5,125 bases of DNA from Gammaproteobacteria bacterium. Its GTDB lineage: Bacteria; Pseudomonadota; Gammaproteobacteria; Steroidobacterales; SZUA-146. Positions 1 to 5,125 of the stretch are shown here, piece after piece. The stretch is from the NCBI GenBank assembly GCA_003228965.1, contig QIGP01000210.1, forward strand, positions 1-5,125. The letters are read 5' to 3'. The translations under genes and the position numbers were made by a program. The notes under the pieces were generated by a model. The model ran no database searches and was not told where the DNA came from. It saw only the letters and a program-made list of their open reading frames with translations. Each line of letters begins with the position of its first letter. Within the stretch, counting starts at the first letter, position 1.

Positions 1-93
1 CCCTTGCACGCATGACCTAAATCACCGACGATCCGCATTCACTCATAACCACCCAGGGCAACGCCATATTCGCGGGCTTGTCCACCCAGGTCC
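1..93. other. non-coding leader upstream of the thrE-like gene
   Basis: I see no coding region, RNA gene or convincing promoter here. The frame of the downstream gene is closed by a TAA at 46-48, and no ATG, GTG or TTG lies in that frame between the stop and the ATG at 94. A TTGCAC at 4-9 resembles a -35 box, but no good -10 box lies at the right distance. CATATT at 65-70 is a poor -10 candidate. The stretch may be the tail of an intergenic region that begins outside the window. Confidence 0.6.
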
Positions 94-1326
94 ATGCATA
101 TAACTAACACCCCGATTCCAGACGGCATCAAACAGCGAGACGCGTTTGTGCTGACTCTAATGCAGGCGCTTCACTTGTTCGGAACACCGTCTCACCGGCT
201 TGAATCGGCGATGGCCGGGATTGCTCGCGACCTCGACATGCAGCTACAAATTCTTGCAACACCCACTTCGGTGACGGCCGCCATTGGCAAACTCGAAAAC
301 CAGCGCACGTTTTTGCTGCGAGTTGAACCAAGCGAAGCCAACCTGTCTAAACTTGCCGATTTGCAAAGCGTGATGCAGCAAGTGAGTCGAGGTAAACTTG
401 ATTACGGTGCGGCCAAAGATCAAATAGACCAAATTGTATGCCGCGCACCGCGTTACCGTAGTTGGCTCACGGTGTTCGCGTTCGCCGTTGCATCCGCTTG
501 CGTTGCGGTGTTGTTTAACGGCAATGCGTACGATGCTTCGGTGGGCGCTGTATTGGGCGGTTTTGTAGGAGTGTTGACTTTGTTGTCCCTGCCCCGACCT
601 CGAGTGGGCATGCTACTGCCGACGCTGTCTGCGTTTGCCGCTGCTGCTGGTGCCCGCGTTGCGGCCGAGTTGATACCCGAAATACATCCGCTAATTGTTA
701 CGCTTGCTGCACTCATTGTACTGGTGCCAGGACTTTCGTTAACCATGGGCATCAATGAGCTTGCTCACCGCCACCTTGTAAGTGGTACTGCACGTCTAAT
801 GGGTTCGCTGGTTGTGTTGATGCAGCTTGCTCTCGGCGCGGCGGCCGGTTGGGCACTAATCGATGTGTACGCCAACCCGTTTGTTGCGACAGCATCGGCC
901 GTACCTTCGTGGTGGAGTACCATGATTGCCATCGTGGCCGCGGCGGCCGCGTTTACCGTGTTGTTCCAGGCGCGTTGGCAGGACTACTGGGCCCTATTGC
1001 TCGGTGGGGCTGTCGCCTTTTTAGCCTCAAGATTTGGTACCACGCTGTTCGGGCCCGAGTTTGGTGCGGCGCTTGGCGCCTGGTCGATGGGGTGTTTGTC
1101 CAATATTCTTGCTCGCCTGCGGGACCGGCCTGCACTCACCACTATATTGCCCGGCATTATTCTGTTGGTGCCTGGTTCGCTTGGCTTCAAGTCTATTCAG
1201 GCCATGTTGCACAACGAGGTCGTTATGGGTCTCGAAGCGGCACTCACCACGTTTATGGTTGCCATTGCGCTGGTGATTGGTATGTTCTTGTCTAACCTGA
1301 CCGTCGCCCCACGCAAGATCCTCTGA
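94..1326 (+). CDS. ThrE-type threonine/serine exporter family membrane protein
   Basis: A 410-aa inner-membrane protein of the ThrE family, whose Corynebacterium member exports threonine and serine. This substrate is inferred from the family and is not shown here. Residues 1-120 form the soluble N-terminal region, with the family-like stretch LHLFGTPSHRLE at 27-37. From about 124 onward there are roughly ten hydrophobic segments (near 124-142, 148-165, 172-192, 199-218, 234-257, 275-292, 296-312, 317-333, 350-366 and 378-401). VPGLSLTMGINELAHRHLVSG (211-231) and ILPGIILLVPGSLGFKS (351-367) are repeated PG-containing signatures, one in each membrane half. The ThrE and ThrE_2 modules are therefore fused in one chain, where many bacteria use two small proteins. 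The start at 94 is the only in-frame option after the TAA at 46-48. Its Shine-Dalgarno sequence is poor (AGG at 88-90, only 3 nt away), so translation may be weak or leaderless. It sits 194 bp before glmU with no evident functional link. The family call is firm; the transported substrate is not. Confidence 0.87.
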   Translation: MHITNTPIPDGIKQRDAFVLTLMQALHLFGTPSHRLESAMAGIARDLDMQLQILATPTSVTAAIGKLENQRTFLLRVEPSEANLSKLADLQSVMQQVSRGKLDYGAAKDQIDQIVCRAPRYRSWLTVFAFAVASACVAVLFNGNAYDASVGAVLGGFVGVLTLLSLPRPRVGMLLPTLSAFAAAAGARVAAELIPEIHPLIVTLAALIVLVPGLSLTMGINELAHRHLVSGTARLMGSLVVLMQLALGAAAGWALIDVYANPFVATASAVPSWWSTMIAIVAAAAAFTVLFQARWQDYWALLLGGAVAFLASRFGTTLFGPEFGAALGAWSMGCLSNILARLRDRPALTTILPGIILLVPGSLGFKSIQAMLHNEVVMGLEAALTTFMVAIALVIGMFLSNLTVAPRKIL

Positions 1327-1361
1327 CCGCGATGTCGCTATCTGGATAGTGCAGTCGGTGT

Positions 1362-1380
1362 GGCCGGCTTCTGTCCGGCC
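1362..1380 (+). terminator. GC-rich hairpin after the thrE-like gene, possible terminator
   Basis: GGCCGG (1362-1367) and CCGGCC (1375-1380) form a perfect 6-bp stem with the 7-nt loop CTTCTGT, 36 nt after the TGA stop. No T-run follows (TGGTAATCCC), so it is not a textbook intrinsic terminator. It could still pause polymerase or protect the 3' end of the mRNA. A weaker inverted pair, CTATC/GATAG (1338-1349), lies just before it but leaves only a 2-nt loop. Confidence 0.35.
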
Positions 1381-1480
1381 TGGTAATCCCAATTAAAACA
1401 AGCATTTACATTTCCAGACCGATTCTAGCGACCAAGTTCAAGAAGCGTGCATTAACACACCTTTTTTGATCGTATTTCTT

Positions 1481-1489
1481 TGGTACTAT
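1481..1489 (+). promoter_or_regulatory. putative glmU promoter, extended -10
   Basis: TGGTACTAT fits the extended -10 pattern (TG, one base, then a TATAAT-like hexamer; TACTAT matches 4 of 6). A GC-containing discriminator (GTGGCGTCGC) follows. There is no good -35 at 16-18 bp, only the T-run at 1462-1467. TTGATC at 1466-1471 is too close at 12 bp. Extended -10 promoters can work with a weak -35. Transcription would start near 1496, giving a leader of about 25 nt. Confidence 0.5.
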
Positions 1490-1504
1490 GTGGCGTCGCA
1501 AAAT

Positions 1505-1509
1505 AAGGA
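1505..1509 (+). promoter_or_regulatory. glmU ribosome binding site
   Basis: TAAGGA (1504-1509) matches the anti-Shine-Dalgarno core and lies 11 nt before the ATG at 1521. This decides the start. The in-frame ATG at 1488 overlaps the putative -10 box, has no such site, and would add 11 residues absent from known GlmU proteins. Confidence 0.75.
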
Positions 1510-1520
1510 CTAACAAAAAC

Positions 1521-2885
1521 ATGCAGTTACGCACCCTCATTTTGGCCGCAGGACGCGGCACCCGCATGCGCTCGTCTCTACCTAAAGTGTTGCAGCCGCT
1601 GGCGGGAAGGCCATTACTTGAGCACGTGATTGACGTGGCCGAGGATCTGGAACCCATCGGTGTACACGTCGTGTACGGATTTGGCGGCGACCACGTGATG
1701 AAGGCCATGGAACACCGCAAGGTAGAGTGGCACGAACAAGCTGACCAGTTGGGTACAGGCCACGCGGTCAACCAGGCAATGGGCGCTGTTCACGACGACG
1801 ACGTGGTGTTGGTTCTATACGGCGACGTTCCCCTGATTCAAGAAGAGACTTTGCAGCAGCTTGTGCATCTTGCAGGCGAAAGTGCATTGGCTCTACTCAC
1901 TGTGAAACTCAACAACCCTTACGGCTACGGTCGTATTGTGCGAGACGCTCGTGGCCACGTGTTGAGTATTGTTGAAGAGAAAGACACTAGCGAAGAACAG
2001 CGTGACATTAACGAAGTTAATACCGGCGTGCTTGCGTGCAAAGGCGGATTGTTACGCAGGTGGATTAACGCGCTTGAAAACAACAACAGTCAGGGCGAAT
2101 ACTACTTAACCGACGTGGTGGCTTTGGCGGTCGCAGCGAACGTGCCTGTGCACGCGTTTGTAACGGCGAACGCAGAAGAAGCGTTTGGCATTAACGACAA
2201 AAAGCACCTGGCCGAAGCCGAAGCAATGTATCGCAAGCGGGTTACCGATCAGTTGTTAATACAGGGTGTCACGCTTGTAGACCCTTTACGCGTAGACGTT
2301 CGTGGTGACCTAGCGTGTGGGCAAGATGTTTACATTGACACTAACGTAACTTTTATTGGCAAGGTTAAACTGGGCGACGGTGTACACGTAGGACCTAACT
2401 GCGTTATTAGAGACACCCAAATTGAAGACGGCACCGTTATTCATCCAAACTGCGTAATTGAAGAAGCGCACTTCGGACCGCGCTGCCAAATCGGACCTTT
2501 TGCTCGCGTGCGTCCACAAACGTATCTTGGTAGTCAGGTGAAGCTTGGTAATTTTGTTGAAGTTAAAAAGAGCAACATTGCCAAAGGTAGCAAGGTGAGC
2601 CACTTAAGTTACGTGGGTGACACCACCATGGGTGAAGGATGTAACCTCGGTGCGGGCACCATTACGTGTAACTACGACGGTGTGAACAAACATAAAACCA
2701 AAATTAACGCCGGTGTCTTTGTCGGCTCGGGCACGCAGTTAGTCGCGCCCGTGGAAGTCGGCGAAGGCGCCTTCATTGGCGCTGGAAGCGTGATTACAAA
2801 AGACGCACCAGCGGGCAAATTGTCCATTGGGCGCGGGCGGCAGGTCACCATCGAGGACTGGAAGAAACCGCAGAAGAACAAGTAG
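1521..2885 (+). CDS. glmU: bifunctional GlmU: GlcN-1-P acetyltransferase / GlcNAc-1-P uridyltransferase
   Basis: A 454-aa cytoplasmic enzyme (E. coli GlmU is 456 aa) for the last two steps to UDP-GlcNAc. It acetylates glucosamine-1-phosphate with acetyl-CoA, then transfers UMP from UTP. Residues 1-about 227 are the Rossmann-like pyrophosphorylase domain: LAAGRGTRM at 8-16 with the catalytic-type R15, K22 in SLPK, QLGTGHA at 76-82, metal-binding D102 in GDVP, EVNTG at 165-169, and N225 in GIND. From about 249 to the end is the left-handed beta-helix acetyltransferase domain with hexapeptide repeats. It shows R331, K349, the catalytic base H361, Y364, N375, NYDG at 384-387, K390, S403, A421 and R438, each at the E. 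coli number minus two. The C-terminal tail IEDWKKPQKNK is basic. No key residue is missing. The gene appears to have its own promoter, with a terminator-like hairpin about 70 bp after the stop. Confidence 0.98.
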   Translation: MQLRTLILAAGRGTRMRSSLPKVLQPLAGRPLLEHVIDVAEDLEPIGVHVVYGFGGDHVMKAMEHRKVEWHEQADQLGTGHAVNQAMGAVHDDDVVLVLYGDVPLIQEETLQQLVHLAGESALALLTVKLNNPYGYGRIVRDARGHVLSIVEEKDTSEEQRDINEVNTGVLACKGGLLRRWINALENNNSQGEYYLTDVVALAVAANVPVHAFVTANAEEAFGINDKKHLAEAEAMYRKRVTDQLLIQGVTLVDPLRVDVRGDLACGQDVYIDTNVTFIGKVKLGDGVHVGPNCVIRDTQIEDGTVIHPNCVIEEAHFGPRCQIGPFARVRPQTYLGSQVKLGNFVEVKKSNIAKGSKVSHLSYVGDTTMGEGCNLGAGTITCNYDGVNKHKTKINAGVFVGSGTQLVAPVEVGEGAFIGAGSVITKDAPAGKLSIGRGRQVTIEDWKKPQKNK

Positions 2886-2901
2886 CCGGCAGGATTTGGG
2901 A

Positions 2902-2920
2902 ACGGTCCGCGCGCCACCGT
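2902..2920 (+). other. short hairpin just after glmU
   Basis: ACGGT (2902-2906) and ACCGT (2916-2920) pair as a 5-bp stem with a 9-nt GC-rich loop (CCGCGCGCC), 17 nt after the glmU stop. AATATGCCCC follows, with no T-run, so it is not called a terminator. It may be an mRNA 3'-end structure or chance. Confidence 0.25.
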
Positions 2921-2951
2921 AATATGCCCCTTAATACCGGTAGTTCAGGGT

Positions 2952-2977
2952 GTAAGCGGAACGCACTTACTCTTTTT
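2952..2977 (+). terminator. putative Rho-independent terminator of glmU
   Basis: GTAAG (2952-2956) pairs with CTTAC (2966-2970). The internal CG (2957-2958) and CG (2962-2963) can extend the stem around a GAA loop, leaving two unpaired bases on the 3' side. The T-rich tract TCTTTTT (2971-2977) follows immediately. The stem is short and only moderately stable, so termination may be partial. It would separate glmU transcription from the glmS promoter downstream. Confidence 0.5.
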
Positions 2978-3041
2978 AAAACATAGAGTTATAGATTTAT
3001 ACGCAGAGTCGCTAAGGGTTTCTGTCGTAACTGCAAGTCCC

Positions 3042-3050
3042 TGCTACAAT
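3042..3050 (+). promoter_or_regulatory. putative glmS promoter, extended -10
   Basis: TGCTACAAT is a strong extended -10: TG, one base, then TACAAT (5 of 6 to TATAAT). The discriminator AACGCGCC is GC-rich, as in promoters that respond to growth rate or ppGpp. No clear -35 is visible at 16-18 bp (CTGTCG region); TTTCTG at 3019-3024 is 20 bp away. An AT-rich stretch (2974-3002) lies further upstream. The start would be near 3057, giving a leader of about 123 nt. Confidence 0.55.
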
Positions 3051-3056
3051 AACGCG

Positions 3057-3179
3057 CCTCTGAAGGTGGTGGTCCCACGCCTGTAACAATGTACCGATTT
3101 GAGAACTACTCTACGGTCAAAACCGCCGGAGACAGGGACACTTAGCAAACTTTTACCCAATCATTTGGAGAGCCCGGGC
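3057..3179 (+). promoter_or_regulatory. long 5' leader of glmS
   Basis: If transcription starts near 3057, glmS carries an untranslated leader of about 123 nt, much longer than that of glmU. Visible structure is modest: GTGG (3066-3069) with CCAC (3075-3078), and CGGT (3114-3117) with ACCG (3122-3125) around a CAAA loop. I recognise no known riboswitch and nothing resembling the Gram-positive glmS ribozyme. In enterobacteria glmS mRNA is controlled after transcription by the GlmZ small RNA pairing upstream of the start. A leader this long could be used in a similar way, but that is inference. Confidence 0.35.
3166..3172 (+). promoter_or_regulatory. glmS ribosome binding site
   Basis: TGGAGAG contains GGAG at 3167-3170, 9 nt before the ATG at 3180. 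It supports that start over the in-frame TTG at 3099. Only the 3180 start places the essential cysteine directly after the initiator methionine. Confidence 0.8.
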
Positions 3180-5012
3180 ATGTGTGGAATTGTTGGAGCG
3201 GTTGCAGAACGGAACATTGTTCCGATATTGGTCGAGGGACTACGACGTCTGGAATACCGTGGCTACGATTCCGCCGGATTGGCCGTACTGGACGGCGATG
3301 GCAATATTCAGTTGCGTCGTGCTGTCGGTAAAGTCGCCGGTCTCGATAAAAAAATTAAAGCCTCTCCGCTCACAGGTAAAATTGGTGTAGCGCACACCCG
3401 TTGGGCGACACATGGTGGTGTTACCGAAGCGAATGCTCACCCGCACATGTCGGGAACTCGCGTTGCTGTTATTCATAACGGTGTGATTGAAAACTTCCAG
3501 CCCATCAAAGATGAGATGTTGGCAAAGGGTTACGAGTTTCAATCAGAAACCGACACCGAAGTTGCTGCTCACCTTATTCACGACCTTCTCAAAGGCGGTA
3601 TGGATTTACTCGAAGCTGTAGGCACTGCGGTAAAACGCTTTGAAGGTGCTTACGCCTTATTGGTTGTGGACAACGAAGATCCCGATCGCATTGTAGTAAG
3701 TCGTGTCGCCAGTCCACTAGTAATTGGACTAGGCATCGGCGAAAATTTCGTTGCCAGTGGTGTACCAGCCCTGATGCCGGTCACCCAAAAATTCATGTAC
3801 CTCGAGCAGGGTGACCTTGCCGAAATTCGTCGTGAGTCTGTTCGTGTGTTCGACACCGACGGCAACGAGGTAGAGCGTGAAGTTCACGAAATTCAGTTTT
3901 CTGCCGACGCCGCCGAAAAAGGCCCTTACCGCCACTATATGCTCAAAGAAATTTTCGAGCAGCCTGGTGCATTGGCCGACACGCTGTACGGCAAAGTATC
4001 AAATAACAAAGTATTGCCTGATTCACTCGGCCCTCAAGCGGCAGCCTTGCTGGATAAAGTAGAGAACATACATATCATCGCGTGCGGCACCAGTTACCAC
4101 GCCGGTTGTGTAGGCAAGTACTGGCTAGAATCTTTGGCCGGTGTTCCGTGTCAGGTAGAAATTGCCAGTGAGTACCGTTACCGCAACGTTGTCGTTCCAC
4201 CCAACACTTTAATCGTAACGCTCTCGCAGTCGGGTGAAACCGCCGACACGCTTGAAGCGCTGCGTATTGCTAAAGAATCGGGATATCTTGGTTCGCTTAC
4301 TATTTGTAACAGCGCACACAGCTCAATGGTGCGTGAGTCAGATCTTGTGATGATGACTCAGGCCGGCCCTGAAATTGGTGTGGCCAGTACTAAAGCATTT
4401 ACTACGCAGCTCATGTCTGTGTTGATTGTTACGCTCATGCTTGCACGTCAACGCGGTATGTCTGAAGAGCGTCAGGCCGAACTTGTGCCGCACCTTTATC
4501 ATGTCGCAGCGGCAGTTGAAGAATGTTTGGAAATGAATGACGAGCTTAAGCACGTAGCTGAGGACTTCGCAGAGAAACATCACACCTTGTTCCTGGGTCG
4601 TGGTCCTATGTGGCCGATCGCTATGGAAGGGGCTCTCAAGCTTAAAGAGATTTCGTACATTCACGCTGAAGCGTATGCAGCAGGTGAGCTTAAGCATGGT
4701 CCTTTGGCGTTGATTGATGAAGACATGCCAGTAGTGGTTGTTGCACCGAATAACGAATTACTCGACAAACTCAAATCAAACATGCAGGTCGTACGCGCTC
4801 GTGGTGGCCAGCTTTATGTGTTTGCTGATAAGGCCGCAGGCATGGTGGATGAACCTGGAATCACAGTAATTTCAATGCCGCATGTTGATCGTTTGATTGC
4901 GCCTATTATTTACACCGTGCCGTTGCAGTTGTTGTCTTATCATGTTGCTGTGTTGAAAGGTACGGATGTGGATCAGCCTCGGAACCTTGCTAAGAGTGTT
5001 ACGGTTGAGTAG
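3180..5012 (+). CDS. glmS: GlmS, glutamine-fructose-6-phosphate aminotransferase (isomerizing)
   Basis: A 610-aa cytoplasmic enzyme (E. coli 609 aa) that converts fructose-6-phosphate and glutamine to glucosamine-6-phosphate and glutamate, the committed step of amino-sugar synthesis. It begins MCGIVGAV, so removal of Met exposes the N-terminal nucleophile Cys of the Ntn-type glutaminase domain (1-about 240). That domain shows EYRGYDSAG (25-33), HTRWATHG (72-79), HNG (99-101) and D125 in SETDTE. Two SIS sugar-isomerase domains follow. The first has ACGTSYHAG (301-309), SQSGETADT (349-357) and ASTKAFTTQ (402-410). The second has [21 protein letters not shown], with catalytic-type E490 and H506 (E. 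coli E488 and H504 numbered without Met). The tail LAKSVTVE carries K605 (E. coli K603). All key residues are present. GlmS lies directly after glmU with no glmR-like regulator between them; the 294-bp gap holds a likely terminator and promoter, so separate transcription is probable. Its 3' end doubles as a predicted attTn7 recognition sequence. Confidence 0.98.
   Translation: MCGIVGAVAERNIVPILVEGLRRLEYRGYDSAGLAVLDGDGNIQLRRAVGKVAGLDKKIKASPLTGKIGVAHTRWATHGGVTEANAHPHMSGTRVAVIHNGVIENFQPIKDEMLAKGYEFQSETDTEVAAHLIHDLLKGGMDLLEAVGTAVKRFEGAYALLVVDNEDPDRIVVSRVASPLVIGLGIGENFVASGVPALMPVTQKFMYLEQGDLAEIRRESVRVFDTDGNEVEREVHEIQFSADAAEKGPYRHYMLKEIFEQPGALADTLYGKVSNNKVLPDSLGPQAAALLDKVENIHIIACGTSYHAGCVGKYWLESLAGVPCQVEIASEYRYRNVVVPPNTLIVTLSQSGETADTLEALRIAKESGYLGSLTICNSAHSSMVRESDLVMMTQAGPEIGVASTKAFTTQLMSVLIVTLMLARQRGMSEERQAELVPHLYHVAAAVEECLEMNDELKHVAEDFAEKHHTLFLGRGPMWPIAMEGALKLKEISYIHAEAYAAGELKHGPLALIDEDMPVVVVAPNNELLDKLKSNMQVVRARGGQLYVFADKAAGMVDEPGITVISMPHVDRLIAPIIYTVPLQLLSYHVAVLKGTDVDQPRNLAKSVTVE
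4977..5012 (+). other. predicted attTn7 recognition region (3' end of glmS)
   Basis: TnsD-type target selectors of Tn7-like transposons recognise the conserved last codons of glmS and direct insertion a few tens of bases beyond the stop. Here the coding end reads [13 protein letters not shown]. The stretch GTTACGGTTGAGTA (4998-5011) is identical to E. coli as I remember it. That the site is intact is seen; that it has been used is inferred from the repeats immediately downstream. Confidence 0.65.
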
Positions 5013-5049
5013 ATGTGGGCGCGGGTGGGTGTATTGAACCGCATGACTT

Positions 5050-5110
5050 AACTCCGTCATAAAATAGTTAACTCCGTCACTTTTCACTAAATTTCCCCGA
5101 AACTCCGTCA
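5050..5110. repeat. three direct repeats of AACTCCGTCA
   Basis: Perfect copies lie at 5050-5059, 5070-5079 and 5101-5110, all in the same orientation. The first two share a longer core, TTAACTCCGTCA (12 bp, 5048-5059 and 5068-5079); the third is preceded by GA. Three identical 10-mers within 61 bp are very unlikely by chance and suggest a protein-binding array. Copy 1 is also flanked by the inverted pair ATGAC (5043-5047) and GTCAT (5056-5060). Copy 2 overlaps the palindrome AGTTAACT (5066-5073). Confidence 0.9.
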
Positions 5111-5119
5111 TTTTCGGGG
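5095..5119. repeat. 8-bp perfect inverted repeat with the third direct repeat at its centre
   Basis: CCCCGAAA (5095-5102) and TTTCGGGG (5112-5119) are perfect inverse complements around a 9-nt loop, CTCCGTCAT, which holds most of the third AACTCCGTCA copy. In RNA this would be a stable hairpin, but TCGCAA rather than a T-run follows on the + strand and AAATTTAG on the - strand. A classic terminator is therefore not supported. It may be a binding-site structure of the element end, or a weak terminator for glmS readthrough. Confidence 0.7.
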
Positions 5120-5125
5120 TCGCAA

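Larger units (their letters stand above)
5044..5125. mobile_element. candidate transposon end (Tn7-like or similar), cut by the window edge
   Basis: From TGACTTAACTCCGTCA at 5044 to the window edge the DNA is non-coding and built around three perfect AACTCCGTCA repeats. Starts are 20 and 31 bp apart, near two and three helical turns. Tn7-like ends carry several TnsB-binding repeats of about 20-22 bp and usually begin with TG. A tip at 5044 would put the target duplication at about 5039-5043 (CCGCA), 27-31 bp after the glmS stop, close to the usual Tn7 position of about 21-25 bp. I have not matched the repeat to a named element, and no transposase gene is in view. IS21-type elements also have repeated end sites and TG tips and are an alternative, as is a non-transposon protein-binding array. 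Confidence 0.42.

Noticed and set aside
128..755. Antisense open frames opposite the thrE-like gene
   Set aside because: They are low-complexity shadows of a well-conserved coding frame, with no start signals or recognisable domains.
849..1392. Overlapping frames on both strands in the 3' half of the thrE-like gene
   Set aside because: Their composition is biased by the GC-rich membrane-segment codons of the true frame; no family resemblance is seen.
1488..1520. Upstream in-frame ATG as the start of glmU
   Set aside because: It overlaps the putative -10 box, has no ribosome binding site and adds an extension not found in GlmU; the ATG at 1521 has TAAGGA upstream and begins the conserved domain.
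3089..3145. Small upstream ORF in the glmS leader (18 codons, begins MYRFENYS)
   Set aside because: There is no Shine-Dalgarno sequence before its ATG and no recognisable leader-peptide composition; an ORF this short is expected by chance.
3099..3179. Upstream in-frame TTG as the start of glmS
   Set aside because: GlmS needs cysteine as residue 2 for its N-terminal nucleophile, which only the ATG at 3180 provides.
3057..3179. glmS ribozyme/riboswitch
   Set aside because: The class is known mainly from Gram-positive bacteria, and I could not find its double-pseudoknot core or a cleavage-site context here.
5014..5029. G-quadruplex in the G-rich stretch after glmS
   Set aside because: Only three GGG runs are present; a standard quadruplex needs four.
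5044..5125. CRISPR array or integron attC site as explanation for the repeats
   Set aside because: The 10-bp repeat units with 10- and 21-bp gaps are far too short and irregular for CRISPR, and no attC-type core sites (RYYYAAC with GTTRRRY) frame the hairpin.

Overview
The window is about 5.1 kb of ordinary chromosomal DNA, probably from a gammaproteobacterium. The support is that GlmU (454 aa) and GlmS (610 aa) align residue for residue with the enterobacterial enzymes at every catalytic position I can recall. GlmS also ends in the same [10 protein letters not shown] tail. The genus cannot be named from this sequence.

Layout, all on the + strand: 1-93 is a non-coding leader. 94-1326 encodes a single-chain ThrE-type (threonine/serine exporter family) membrane protein. 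1327-1520 is an intergenic region with a GC-rich hairpin and a likely glmU promoter (extended -10). 1521-2885 is glmU. 2886-3179 is a 294-bp spacer with a terminator-like hairpin plus T-run, a likely separate glmS promoter (extended -10) and a leader of about 120 nt. 3180-5012 is glmS. 5013-5125 is non-coding and holds three perfect copies of the 10-mer AACTCCGTCA, the last one in the loop of an 8-bp perfect hairpin.

GlmS makes glucosamine-6-phosphate from fructose-6-phosphate and glutamine. GlmU makes UDP-N-acetylglucosamine from glucosamine-1-phosphate. Together with GlmM (not in this window) they supply the amino-sugar precursor for peptidoglycan and lipopolysaccharide. The thrE-like gene has no obvious link to this pathway and is probably a separate transcription unit.

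The one part that the housekeeping genes do not explain is the far right end. The 3' end of glmS is the classic attTn7 target. The repeat cluster begins about 32-38 bp beyond the glmS stop, roughly where a Tn7-like insertion would start, and its repeats resemble an array of transposase-binding sites. My best reading is that the window stops just inside the glmS-proximal end of a mobile element (Tn7-like, or less likely another DDE element with repeated end sites). No transposase gene, far end or cargo is visible, so this remains an inference.
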